Shown here piece by piece: positions 31,606 to 43,453 of a stretch of DNA of 64,000 nucleotides (positions are counted from its first letter, which is position 1; the number at the start of each line of letters is the position of its first letter). The notes beneath the pieces are model-generated. The model saw only the letters and a list, made by a program, of their open reading frames with translations. It was not told the origin of the DNA and did not search any database. The DNA comes from Pegoplata infirma (Eukaryota > Arthropoda > Insecta > Diptera > Anthomyiidae): the NCBI GenBank assembly GCA_963921195.1, contig OY992540.1, positions 36,820,971-36,884,970 of the forward strand. Reading direction: 5' to 3'. The position numbers and the translations under genes are program-made.

Positions 31606-31885
31606 GTTTTTTCTTGTAAATAAATATTCTTTTATTCCATTCTAATAATTCGATCCTCTTTGAGAATCATCATCAGGGGATTTAGTGAATTTTTATACAC
31701 ACAAAAACTTAAAAACATGTTGTGAACGCATTGACAATTGTGTGCAATTCTAGATGTCAATGCGTTCACAACATATTTTTAAGTATTTGTGTGTATAAAA
31801 ATTCAGAAAATCCCCTGATGATGATTCTCAAAGAGGATCGAAATATTGGAATGGAATAAAAGAATATTTATTTACAAGAAAAAAC
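31606..31885. mobile_element. 280-bp palindrome bearing two hammerhead-like motifs
   Basis: The arms 31606-31736 and 31755-31885 pair almost completely around an 18-bp centre. They include GTGAACGCATTGACA / TGTCAATGCGTTCAC and TTTATACACACAAA / TTTGTGTGTATAAA. The right arm carries a hammerhead-like motif on the plus strand and the left arm its mirror on the minus strand. A direct repeat of about 42 bp (AAATAAATAAAAATTCTTC..CGAGGCCAGTTTTTTCTT) flanks the structure at 31574-31615 and 31889-31930. The motif and palindrome suggest the terminal part of a Penelope-like retroelement in tail-to-tail arrangement; no coding part is present. Confidence 0.6.
31816..31844 (+). ncRNA. Hammerhead-ribozyme-like motif
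   Basis: CTGATGA is followed by T and the stem GATTCTC-AAA-GAGGATC (7 bp, one G-U) and then GAAA. These are the two conserved hammerhead core boxes around stem II. The extra U between CUGAUGA and stem II is a departure from the canonical core. Stems I and III and the cleavage site are not convincingly identifiable, so self-cleavage is uncertain. The inverted counterpart lies at about 31647-31675 on the minus strand. Confidence 0.5.
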
Positions 31886-31984
31886 TTTAAATAAATAAAA
31901 ATTCTTCCAGCTCGAGGCCAGTTTTTTCTTAATTTTACTGATATTTTTTAAATTTTCCAGATACAAAAAAAAAAAAAACAAGTA

Positions 31985-33056
31985 AGAAAGTTATAGTCGG
32001 TCAAAATTGACCATATGATACCTACACCAGTATTTTCCGGAAAATGGGCCCCAAGTACAAACATGGACCGATTCGACCTATCTTTTGTTAGATCTTTATT
32101 TAGTGTATAAAACATACACAGATAAAATATTAGTGAAATTGGTTTATTTTTTTGCCAATCGACCGATTTAACTGAATATCAGTCAAAATTTGTGTATGGG
32201 GGACTAAGTCCAAAAACGACCCAAATGTATTCCGATTTGATATGGTTACCAAAGTACACGTTTAACACATACAAATAAAATTTTAATAAAATATTTTAAT
32301 TTTTATGAATTTTGAGGGAATTATGTGAATATGGGGAGGGTGGTTTGTATGGGGACTACCAGAAGGACTGAACCAATTCCTTTGAAATTTAGTATGATGG
32401 TCCGTCTGTCCATCTATCGGTTTAAGGACTATACAGGTCGCAATTTTCTATCAATTGACTTGAAATTTGTAACTTAAGCTTTTTGTGGCCCAAGAACGAA
32501 GCCTATTGAAATTGGAAAAAATCGGTCCATGTTAAGACCTTGCTCCCATACTAACGCCCCCTTTGAATTTCGCTTAAGAGCCTCTAATAACCGTATTATA
32601 ATAGATATCGTTTTGAAATTTAACAGGTAATAGAATTTTGCATGCACAAACAATCATACTAAATTTCAAAGGAATCGGGTCAGTCCTTCTGGTAGTCCCC
32701 ATATAAACCACCCTTCCGATATTCACATAATTTCCTCAAAATTCAAAAAATTAAAATATTTTATTAACATTTTATTTTTAGGTTTTAAAGGTGTACTTAA
32801 GTAACCTTATCAAATCGGAATATAATTGGACCATTTTTGGACTTATTCCCCCATATAAAAATTTGGACCGATATTCTGTAAGATCTGTCAATTGACAAAA
32901 ACTAAGCCAATTCCACTAAAAATTGTGTGTTTTCTACACTAAATAAAGATCTAACAACGACAGATCCAATCGTTCCATGTTTGGACTTGGGACCCATTTT
33001 CCGGGAAACACTGGTGTAGGGTATCATATGGTCGGTCTTGACCGACTATAACTTTT
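31985..33056. repeat. 1.07-kb long inverted repeat
   Basis: The left arm starts GAAAGTTATAGTCGGTC and the right arm ends GACCGACTATAACTTTTT. Inner matches include 'GGTTTGTATGGGGACTACC' (about 32342) against 'GGTAGTCCCCATATAAACC' (about 32690). Arms of about 400 bp surround a single-copy centre (32400-32640) with 'AACGAAGCCTATTGAAAT'. A related single arm plus centre occurs at 47835-49570 in direct orientation. The right arm plus centre is thus one full reverse unit with an extra inverted arm at its left. Confidence 0.75.
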
Positions 33057-33059
33057 TTA

Positions 33060-33430
33060 CGTGTTTTTTTGTTTAGTTATAGATGCATAGCTATGTTTCT
33101 TTTAATTTTTGATTATTTTCTTCGAATTGCAACAGTGTGAATTATACAAATTCACATTTTTAGTCATAACTTTTTATCCTTTAAACCAATTTTGTTCAAT
33201 TTTATATACAAACAACTTTGTTTCATGACAATTGTTTTAAAATTTAGCTCAGACCTGAAGGCATTCTGGTTTCGCTAGAAAAGTGATTTCAACAGACAGA
33301 AGGACGTCTCCAGATCAGCTAAAAATCAAAAATGTCACGAAATTGTATACTTTGAGTTTTATAACACATATTTTATGTGTTACAAACGTATAATCAAACC
33401 TATTATACCCTCTTCTACTCATTGTGAGTG
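33060..33430. repeat. Dispersed repeat fragment
   Basis: The stretch has 'CATAACTTTTTATCCTTTAAACC', 'AGCTCAGACCTGAAGGC' and 'TTTCAACAGACAGAAGGACG', loosely paralleling 53590-53770. It ends in TTATACCCTC near 33405. No coding sequence. Confidence 0.4.
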
Positions 33431-33565
33431 AAGGCTTCAAAAAAAAATATGCAAAACATAAAGAAAAAATTGCATAAATGCATATGAGTATTTGTTAGTT
33501 ATAATTTTTTGCTGCTGTGACTAACAATATTTTTAAACTGAGTTATTCAAATGGTAATACAAACA

Positions 33566-33880
33566 TTTATACACTTAAATTATAATGTAAGTAAAATCAA
33601 CACAAAATAACAGTTGACCTTATAAAAATTGCAGTTGTTTTAAAATTAACTGCATTTTTAGTAAAAACTTAAAAATTTAGTAAAAATAACAAAAAAAAAT
33701 AAAATATATAAAGCAAAAACTATTTTTTTGTGATAATAATTAATGCACTTGAAGTTGCTTTTACTAAGTACAAACAGTATTTGTGCGTAAGTTGCTTCTA
33801 AGACAACTGCCAAAAATAAGCGTTAGACATTTGTTATATAAAAACAACTACATTTGCAAAAATAAATTTAAAAATTATGC
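33566..33880. mobile_element. Diverged foldback element, possible relative of 4239-4808
   Basis: Words such as AAGTAAAATCAACACAAAAT, ACAGTTG, AAAAACAACTACATTTG and AAGACAACTGCC are shared with the 4239-4808 element and are arranged in complementary halves. Ends are not defined. Confidence 0.4.
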
Positions 33881-33884
33881 CAGT

Positions 33885-34785
33885 TATTAATAAGTGCCTA
33901 AGTTTTTAGATTACCTAAGATTTTTTTTTTTTTTTCAAAAAAACTTAGGTAATTTATTTAATAACATTATATCGCTTGACTTATACCAAAAATGTATACT
34001 TTTTTTGGGGGTGTTGGTATTTGACAACTGTAAAATATTTCTGAGAGTATGTTTGGTAAATGTAAAATTTTGCATTTAACAGTAGTAAGTAGATTTTAAT
34101 ATTTTATTAATGGTTGGCTGCATATTTCTTTAGGTAAACTCGTGGATTTGCGTGGAAATTTTATTTTAAAATACACACATTTCAAGTAAGTTTGTTACAA
34201 GTTTGCTATGGTGTTAAATGCATTTTGACAAGTGGAAGTAGTAGTTGCATATATAATATTAGTAAAGCATTTGAATGTTTTAGCATTAGTTTTTAATATT
34301 TTTTTTTTATAATTTGCTTAAGGAAAATTCAAAAAAAAAAAACAACTAACATTATTATCATCATTATTACAGGTTGATGTTTAACATTAACAACCTCATC
34401 ATGATGACACGCATGCGTGGCTGTCAGCACAGCAACTGTTGTTGTATGTTGTTGGCATTACTTGCAACAATGCTGTTTGTTGTAGCCAGCAACAGGAAAA
34501 CTTGTTTTGAATATTTTTTCAGTTGTTTTGTTGATGAATCTGTTTAAAATACATTTTGAAGTTTAATTAAGTTTTGTGCCAAAAACTTAAAAAAGTGTGA
34601 AAATTTGACAAGTTTAATACTCTTTATATAATTTGAAAACTAGAAAAAAAACAACAAAACTAACAAATAAAACATGAATTTATTAAAAAAAAAAAAATAT
34701 AATATGGCCTAGAATTATTTATAAACAAAATTAATTTCAGCTACTAGAAATAAGTAGCTAGATAAATACACTTGGAAAAAAATTA
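33885..34785. other. Low-repeat stretch, possible regulatory DNA
   Basis: It opens with a small palindrome (GATTACCTAAGATTTTTT..AAAAAACTTAGGTAATTT, 33910-33960). From 34360 to 34510 the sequence is complex and GC-richer (CATCATGATGACACGCATGC, GTGGCTGTCAGCACAGCAAC, several GTTGTTG and CAACA words). No open frame fits an exon. Confidence 0.4.
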
Positions 34786-36920
34786 AGGAGAAATAGTTAT
34801 CGATATATAAATTTCTATAGAAAAATAGAAATAACTAGATAACTAATTTTCTATAGAAAATTTTTTTATTGATAACTAATTTTCTATAGAAAATTTTTTT
34901 ATTGATAACTAATTTTCTATAGAAAATTTTTTATCGATAATTAATTTCCTATATAAATTTTTTTATCGATAACTAATTTTCCATAGAAATTTTTTATCGA
35001 TAACTAACTTCTATAGAAAATTTTTTATCGATAATTAATTTTCTATAGAAAATTTTTTATCGATAACTAGCTTTCTATAGAAAATTTTTTATCGAAAATT
35101 AATTTTCTATAGAAGATTTTTTATCGATAACTAATTTTCTATAGAAAATTTTTTATCGATAACTAATTTTCTATAGAAAATTTTTTATCGATAACTAATT
35201 TTCTATAGAACATTTTTCATCGATAACTAATTTTCTATAAAAAATTTTTTATCGATAACTAACTTTCTATAAAAAATTTTTTATCTAAGACTAATTTTCT
35301 ATAGAAAATTTTTTTTGATAACTAATTTTCTATAGAAAATTTTTTACCGATAACTAATTTTCTATAGAAAATTTTTTATCGATAACTAATTTTCTATAGA
35401 AAATTTTTTATCGATAATTAATTTTCTATAGAAAATTTTTATCGATAACTAATTTTGTATAGAAAATTTTTTATCGATAACTAATTTTCTATAGAAAATT
35501 TTTTATCGATAACTAATTTTCTATAGAAATTTTTTTATCAATAACTAAATTTTCTATAGAAAATTTTTTATCGATAACAAATTTTCTATAGAAAATTTTT
35601 TATCGTTAACTAATTTTCTATAGAAAATTTTTTATCGACAACTAATTTTTTATAGAAAATTTTTTATCGATAACTAATTTTCTATAGAAAATTTATTATC
35701 GATAGCTAATTTTCTATAGAAAATTTGTTATCGATAGCTAATTTTCAATAGAAAATTTGTTATCGATAACTAATTTTCTATGGAAATTTATCGATAACTA
35801 ATTTTCTATAGAAAATTATCGATAACTAATTTTCTATAGAAAATTTTTTATCGATAACAAACTTTCTATAGAACATTTTTTATCGAAAACAAATTTTCTA
35901 TAAAAAAATTTTTATCGATAACTAATTTTCTATAGAAAATATTTTATCGATAACTAATTTTCTACAGAAAATTTTTTATCGATAACTAAATTTTCTATAG
36001 AAAATTTTTTATCGATAATTCTCTTGGTAATTTTCTATAGAAATTTTTTTATCGATTTTCTATAGAAATTTTCTTATCGATAACTAATTTTCTATAGAAT
36101 TTTTTTTATCGATATCTAATTTTCTATAGAAAATTTTTTATCGATAACTAATTTTCTATAGGAAATCTTTTATCGATAACTAATTTTCTCTAAAAATTTT
36201 TTTTTCGATAACTAGTTTTCTATAGAAAATCTTTCTTCTATAATTTTCTATAGAAAACATTTTATCGATAACTAATATTCTATAGAAAATTTTTTATCGA
36301 TAACTAATTTTTTATAGAAAATTTTTTGTTGATAATTTACTACAGAAAATTTTTTTATCGATTTTCTATAGAAATTTTTTTATCGATAACTAATTTTCTA
36401 TAGCAAATTTTGTATCGATAACTAATTTTATATAGAAAATTTTTTATCGATATAGAAAATTAACTGATTTCCTTAGAAAATTAGTTTTCGATAAAAAATT
36501 TTCTATAGAAAATTGGTCATCGATGAAAAATTTCCTATATAGAGAAATATGTTTAATAGAATATTTTCTATAGAAAATTAAAAAAAAAATTACAGGAAAT
36601 TAACTATCGATAAAAAATCAATAACAATTTTTTTGTGAAAATTAGAAATTTTCTATGGAAAATTATCAATAAAAAATTTTTTATGGAAAATTTGTTGTCG
36701 ATTAAAAATTTTTTATAGAAAATTAGTTTTCGATAAAAAATGTTGGTTATCGATAATTAATTTTCTATAGAAATTTTTTATCGGTAACTAATTTAACTAA
36801 TTTTCTATAAAAATTTTTTTATCGATTACTAATTTTCTGTGGAAATTTTTATATCGATAACTAATTTATCGATTAAATTTTACAAAATAAGTTATCGATG
36901 AATCCATAACAAAAAATTTG
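34786..36920. repeat. Minisatellite, about 31-bp unit with TATCGATA
   Basis: The consensus unit is TTATCGATAACTAATTTT plus CTATAGAAAATTTTT, repeated roughly 55-65 times. Each unit has two small palindromes, TATCGATA and TTTTCTATAGAAAA. Copies differ by single substitutions and 1-3 bp indels. From about 36465 the orientation flips: units read AAAATTAGTTTTCGATAAAA, so the right end is inverted and more degenerate. Further scattered units occur to about 37380. Confidence 0.95.
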
Positions 36921-36989
36921 TTATCGATGTCTTTTTAACAAACTTATTTTTTTTTTAATATTTTTTTTATGTTCTCAGTACAACCGACA

Positions 36990-38650
36990 ATGGGTTTTGC
37001 ATAAATTACCTAAGTTTTTGTAAACTCAAAAAAACTAAGTAATTTATGCAAATTGATGAAAGTAAGTGTAAATGAGTTATCGAAAATAAACAAATAGAAA
37101 ATTAGTTATTGATGTGTCGATAACAAAATTTTCTATACAGTTATCGGTGTGTCGTTAGCCAATTTATAAAGAAAACTGTTTCCTTTTTTGGTTAAATTTC
37201 AACCGAAAAATCTGTTGCATAAATTACCTAAGTTTTTGTGTACTCTAAAGGACTTAGGAAATTTATGCAAATTAATGAAAATTTGTTATCGATGAATAGA
37301 TAATAAATTCTTTGATAACAATTTTTTCTAGAAACTTTGTTATCTATACTAAATTTTTCTATAGAAAATTAGTAATCCCTGTAGCTATAGCATATTCTCT
37401 ATAGATTACACTGCGTGACAAAACTAACCACTATTTTAGAAAACAAGAGGTACGACCATCATTTCAATATATTTCGGACATGCTGAATCGAATGGCGTAC
37501 TCCGTTTTTCGATGTATGGTACAGTTTTCTTGTAAAATGTCATTAAAGATTGTCTGATTTTCAGCTGCTTTTATAACAAAAAAAATTCCAAAGCTAATGA
37601 TTTTTAAATTTTATGGCATGGAAAACAAATATATAACTTGTAGCAATATTTCTAATATAAATTTGGTTTAAAGCTTTTCATATTAACCCCTTTAATTCGC
37701 GGATTTCTTAATTTTTTTAAGTTTTCGCGAGCAGTTTTGTATTGCATTTGAGCGATATCGGTCCAAAAGTTATGAACGAAAATGTAAGGACACCTCAACA
37801 ATGTTGCTACATTCAACATAACCTAAAAATACAAAATGCTTTAATTCGGCTGCTGGTTGACATATGTGAACATAATTGAACACCGAATGGTATTTAAACA
37901 AGTGCGAACATAGTTTTTGACAAAAAAAAATAAAAAAATGGCGGATTTTTTTTTACCAACATTATTTTGTTTCACTGAAAATTTTTATCAAAAAAATTTT
38001 TTTTTTCAAAACTAATTTCCTATTAAATAAAGTTTTTTGCAATAATCTTTTTGAAATTGTGTAGGGTATCAATACATTCGGCAAGGCCGAATTTTACTTG
38101 TTTACTTGTTTTTTTTTGCTTACTTTAAAAAACTTACGTAATTTAATATATTTTCTATAGAAACTAACAAATTTTTAACACATTTTCTATAGTTTTTATT
38201 GGAAATTGGTTCATTTGCAACCGACAATGTGTTTTGCTTAAATTATCCAAGTTTTCTGTACTCCTAAAAACTTATGTAATCTATGCAATAACACTTTATC
38301 GGTTAAATTAGCCCAAAAACTACCACAAATTGGTGTTAATTTTTTTGCTCGGTTGTCGTGATGAACCTGCTTACAAAAATTTTTAAGACCTATTTTATCA
38401 TTTTGGCAATGCGTGTTTTGCATAAATTACCTAAGTTTCTATGTACGCCAAAAATCGGGGGTAATTTATCTATAAATACTTTTGCGGTTGAATTAACCCA
38501 AAAATTACACTATTTGTTACTTAATTTTGGTGTGGTGATGAATCTGCTTTCATAAGCTTTAGGAGCCATTTTAACTTATTAACAAAACTTTTCATCAGTA
38601 TAATGAAATATGTCATCACAATTGATGAACAAAGTTTCGATTTATGTTTC
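36990..38650. repeat. Repeats of the TTACCTAAGTTTTT palindrome family
   Basis: Copies of 'CATAAATTACCTAAGTTTTT', a spacer with GTACTC, then 'AACTTAGGTAATTTATGC' lie at about 37000, 37215, 38238 and 38418. The last two are parts of a larger duplicated block that continues with AATTAACCCAAAAA and 'GTGATGAATCTGCTT'. Between them, 37430-38110 is another dispersed repeat ending GGGTATCAATACATTCGG..CCGAATTTTAC. ORFs here are not credible. Confidence 0.6.
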
Positions 38651-40055
38651 GATAACAATTTATCTTAGTTTCGTTACATCGATTTCAATTATGGTTTAGT
38701 TTATTAAAAGCTTTTTTTAGTAAAAGCATTTTTGCCACCGTTTTTCTGAGTGTATTAAGTAACAGTTGGTAGTCATATTAAATTAAAGTTTTTGATTCAC
38801 TGTTTATATTTTTTCATCTGTTTTTTTTTTTTAATTGAATTTTCAATTTGTTTATTTTAATTAGATTTCTCATAAATCAAAATGCAATTAACGTTTTAAC
38901 GTTGTCGTTTTTTTTTAAATCCCCAATAGAAACATCATATTTAAAAACTTGTCATCTATGAAATTAAAGCTTTCCTCAATGGATTTCTATTAGGATTTTA
39001 TAAACAATTTTTTTCTATGTATATTTAAAAAAAAAAAAAAGAAATCTTGTTGTCTACAATACAAGATCAATTAAATTGCCGTCAACAACATAAAAAGACA
39101 TTAAATGGGTTTCCAGTTTTGTAGTTTTTTCTTCGTCTGAAAATGGTTAAAACAACATACAAAATCAACTCTTTTAATCTAAATTCTTGATAATTCTATG
39201 ATTTTTTTTTTGTTTAAATAATATTTTTTCAATTTCAAGACAATTGTTTTTAAAAAATAAAAAAAACTGACATTACGTCATGTTAAAAAGACAGACTAAC
39301 CTTTTCTTTAACCGTGTGTTTTTCGTTCCTCTGTGTCTGTATCTTTCTCTACAAATGTCCGTCCTTCCTTGTGTCTTATTGTCACTTAAATTGTCTAAAA
39401 TATTTCAATAACTTTTGTATTCCTCTGTTTTGACTATTTTTTTTTTTTGGTAAATTTTTTTCAAAATAATTTTTATTTATTTTTCTATTTCATTCAATCT
39501 TGATTTTGGCTTGAACTTTAACGCTCACACCTGAATGATCATTTCTATTTAAATGGCTTTGTCAACAAAAACTACTCCAAAATCCACAAAAAAAAGAGGT
39601 GCGTCCGTTCCTTTTATTGCAGTTAAAATAAAACTCGATATTTATAACAACTCCTCCAACCTTGTAGACAATACAAAAAAAATTATAAAAACAATTTCAA
39701 TTCAATCCCAACTTCAACTTCTTAACACACAACAATAACAATTCAAACATTTAAATAGATGTTATTTTAAGATTTGACTTTTCGAATAATGTCTATACAA
39801 TGTATCTTGTATTTCAATATATTTTTTTTTTTTTCATATTCAATAAACAGGAATCATGCACATGCTTCATTCAATATACCAAAATAATAATGAAATACAG
39901 TCAACTTTTAATAACTGGATATGGCTTAATTAAAAATTTAATTCTAACGAAGATACAAAAAAAAAAATTAGCCAAGTTTTTAAAACAATGGAGGACATGG
40001 AGTTCATCGTATTGATGCAATGGTTTCTTTATATTGATGAAATTTTTTCAAAAAA
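38651..40055. other. Low-repeat stretch, no gene recognised
   Basis: The DNA is AT-rich with short T and A runs. A 61-codon plus-strand ORF at 39553-39738 starts MALSTKTTPKSTKKRG and has a Lys/Thr-rich beginning. It has no splice or family support, and the stretch lacks codon structure beyond it. Nothing else is recognisable. Confidence 0.4.
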
Positions 40056-40900
40056 TATTTTTGTATTTTTATTTGCTCTAAAAACTTAGGCAATTTATGC
40101 AATAAAATAAAAACGCACATTCGAGTTGAACTTCAATCGCAATTGACTTCCTGCTTTCATAAATTTTAAATACCCATTTTATAATATTGGCAAAGCTTTT
40201 CATCAATATGATGAACTATGAAATCACAATTGATGAAAAAAGTTTAATTAACGTTTATCACATCTTAATTACCGATTGGCAATTTAAGTTTCAACTACAG
40301 TAAACGGTCAAAATCGCACCATGGGGAAAAATTACCCCTAGAACACCTTAACCAACCACTGAAAAAAAAAAATCATTTTCCTTAAGATTTTTTGCTACAA
40401 AAATTATTTTTAATGAGAATAACTATAAAATTCTTTATTTCAAACAGGCTGATTAGGAATGCATTTTTTTGGCACGCCCTTTTGTGGGGACGGATATAAA
40501 TAATGACAAAATTATATTTTTTAAGCGAAAATATCATAAAAAATGAATTTGTTAACATTAATCGCTAGGAAAAAGGTGTTAAAAAGATTGAAAAAAATGT
40601 TTTTTAACATAAAAAAAATTGTGTGTCTGTGGATATCAATTTTTTATCGAAACTATTAGTTCTTGAAGACTAATTTAAATTTTAAAATAGTTGTTATGAA
40701 ACTTAATTGTGTGTATGTAAAAATTACCGAAATTAATTCAGTAGAAAAAAAGTTATGATTAAAAGTGTGAATTTAACCTTAACTAACAATAAGCTAAAGT
40801 TAAGTGTTTCTTAACTAATTGTAAGTTCAAATTATGTGGTTCGTGTTTTAGAAACTTAGAAAGATTCTGAAAAATTTAGAAAAACTCGGGACGATGTATG
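40056..40900. other. Repeat fragments and AT-rich spacer
   Basis: 40080-40270 repeats part of the 38.4-kb block ('AACTTAGGCAATTTATGCAA', 'CTGCTTTCATAAATTTTAA'). The rest, to 40900, is AT-rich with a CTTTTGTGGGGACGGATATA segment (40479-40498) also seen near 8303. Confidence 0.45.
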
Positions 40901-40902
40901 TA

Positions 40903-42261
40903 CCCAGGCAGAAAAATACGAACGGGAGAGCGCTGGCAAAGTACTTTTTATGGTCGCTTGAGTGCTGGGAAAGCATCACAGTTTAGACCTCTCCCAGCGT
41001 CCAAAATTATAACCACTATAAACGGTATGCCGTTTCAATTTTAAAGCGCTTCGAAAGCGCTTTAAAAACAAAAAATATGGTACTATTATAGCACTTTTAG
41101 AACAAAGAAATGGGACGTATCTAAATTGTATAAGTCCATAAGACACAACTTTTTTTGGTGTTTATTTGAATAAAGAAAATTATTAAATTAGGATAAAAAA
41201 TTGATTGACTAATTTATTAATATAAAAAAAAATTCGACAATTTTTTAAATATTTTCCTGGAAAATTTTGTTTTCCGTTTTCTTTGCGTTTTGGAATAAAA
41301 AATTTATTAAAAATGCTTTTAGGAAAAATTTTGGAAAAGTCCCGAAAAAAAGTGGTGTATTGAACCGAAACGGGTTATGTTCCAAAGGGATAGGCCCAGT
41401 GACATTTCATATCCGAAGCTTAAGACTAGAGATGGGCGCGTGAGTGAATTTTGACTCACGCACGCTCACGCTCACGAAATAAAAATATTACTCACGCACG
41501 AAATTCTTTTTTCTGATCACGTTCACGCACGCTCACGTGAGTAACTAAAATTTTTCTCACGCTCACGAAAAAATCACGCTCACGAAGACTCACGAAATTA
41601 AAATTAGCAAATTTTTATTTCACTTCTTTCAATTTCTTGCACAAAAGGTATTGAATTTCCTTAAAACAATAATAAAAATCCCAATTTTGGATTAATTTCC
41701 CTTTAAATTCAATATAATGACGATTTTTTACTCGTTATCTGTTTCAAACAGCACAAAAAAATCACGCAAACTCACGAAACAAAAATTACTCACGCACGCT
41801 CACGCACGAAGCTATTTTATATAATCACGCGCACTCACGATCACGTGAGTAAAAATAAATTTCACTCACGATCACGCGTGATTCACGCGTGAATCACGTG
41901 AATCACGAAAAATTCGTGTCACGCGCGCATCTCTACTTAAGACACTTCCTCACGAAAGAACCAGGTATTTTTATATAAAAGGTGTCAAGTTTTGTAATAT
42001 GTGGGTTATTGTGTATAAGTGACATATCATGAGAACTATCAAGGACCGGCCACTAATCCTGCAGGGAAATAAAAAATATTCCAATTGTTATGAAAATTAA
42101 TAAATTTTAATAAAAAAATTATATTTTGAACGGACTTAAATAGAAAAACATTGGCAAAGCGCTTGGAAAGCACTTTTTCGAATTCATACTACCTTCTACA
42201 CAAAAAATTAAGTGCTTTGCCGAGCCTTTTTCTTTGGAACGGTTGGCAGTTTCTGCCTGGG
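40903..42261. mobile_element. TIR element with CCCAGGCAG ends, TA TSD
   Basis: CCCAGGCAGAAAAATACG at the left and ...CAGTTTCTGCCTGGG at the right, with TA outside (40901-40902, 42262-42263). Subterminal parts share GGCAAAG..CTTT and GAAAGC words. The 1,359-bp length includes the nested hAT-like MITE 41427-41935. No transposase was seen. The CCCAG start and TA duplication recall the element at 61446-62052. Confidence 0.75.
41427..41935. mobile_element. hAT-like MITE full of CTCACG words, TSD CTTAAGAC
   Basis: TAGAGATGGGCGCGTGA at the left and inverted TAGAGATGCGCGCGTGA at the right. CTTAAGAC is duplicated exactly (41419-41426, 41936-41943). Both flanks of the 509-bp element are dense in (A/C)TCACG and CACGCTCACG, with several TCACGTGA palindromes. 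The middle (41600-41750) is ordinary AT-rich DNA. No ORF. Confidence 0.9.
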
Positions 42262-42263
42262 TA

Positions 42264-42935
42264 AGTATAAAAAAATTCCAAAACAAATTTAGGCAAATTC
42301 AGACAAAATCCGAAGGGATTTGAAAAATTTAATATATTGCACACACAGAAAACGAACTTGCAAATTTCTAACTGAAATTCAGTAAATACAACTAAAAATT
42401 GGTTGATAATTTGCATATACAAGGTCGTCACAAAAATGACCAACATAAATGAATTTAAAACAGAAAAATAATTTTCTTAAAAATTATTCTAAAGGAATAT
42501 CGTGTAATTAGTAAAGAAAAATTACCTGGAGCTAGAACAACTCTAGTCAATATATAAATTTTTTTGACATGTAAAATTTTCTTGATATTTTTTGAGAGAT
42601 TCTTCATCATTAGGGCTGCGATTAGCATACACTAAAAAATCAAAAATATGCACTAGAATCGTGTTTTTTCACATGGATTTTTAACTTAAAAATATGCAAC
42701 AAAAAAAATGCATTTAGAATGTATATTTCTAAATTTTTATCAAAATATCCAAAAAAATCGATTTTTTTTTTAAGAAAATTTATTGATTAGTAAATATATT
42801 TTGTACATATCGTTATAAAACGATTAGGAGATTTTTGCTTATTTTGATGAAAATTTATATTTTTGTATACTTTGACTTCGTTCTCTAACTCCCATTGTGC
42901 AAATTTGTAATAATATGAAAAAAATAACGATATTT
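42264..42935. other. Repeat fragments
   Basis: 42420-42550 is one arm of the foldback family at 30.24/31.22 kb. 42600-42860 has weak TGCA / ATATGCA words of the TGCATATTTT family (AAAAATATGCACTAG, AAAATATGCAACAAA). No gene. Confidence 0.45.
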
Positions 42936-43377
42936 CACCATTTCAACATATTGCCATCAATATAACGTAACGTTTTACGAATTTTGATTTCATTGACATC
43001 AATTAAGTTTTTAGTTTTTGATGACACTTATGGTCAAAATTGATAAAAACCTTTTATTATGTTGAAGCAATTTCCTTCAGCGTTTTTTTTTTAATTTTGC
43101 TCTCAAAAAAAAAAAAAAAATGCTTGCAATATTTATCAAACGGTTTCATCAATTTTGATCACAAATTTCATCATATAAATGAAGTTTTTCTTCTCTATGA
43201 TAAAACCTGTCATCAAAGTTGAAGAAACAGGTAATGACACATTTCGTCATGTCATCAAAAATATCATCAATATGCCTTCTTTAATTGTTTTTGTTTTTTT
43301 AATAATTAAAACAGTATTAAAATAATTAAAATAGTTGAATAAGTATATTAAAAAATATATACAAACAAAAAAAATGC

Positions 43378-43453
43378 TGTCCTGACTCGTACTTGAACTC
43401 ACAGCCTCCCAGTTGTTTAGTTTATTATCTACGCCTTAGCTAGTTGAGCCATA
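43378..43453 (-). other. Second tRNA-like module, different sequence
   Basis: On the minus strand GGCTCAACTAGCTAAGGCG resembles a D-arm/A-box and GTGAGTTCAAGTACGAG resembles a T-arm/B-box, with ACAACTGGGAGGCTGTG between. It is unrelated in sequence to the module at 12.8/28.7/30.8 kb. There is no proper acceptor stem, so it is a pseudo-tRNA or SINE head. Confidence 0.5.

Noticed and set aside
34786..36920. CRISPR-like regular array
   Set aside because: Units are contiguous with no unique spacers, in a eukaryotic context. It is a minisatellite.
39553..39738. 61-codon ORF starting MALSTKTTPKSTKKRG
   Set aside because: Only the first few residues look protein-like; no splice sites, homologue or codon bias support it.
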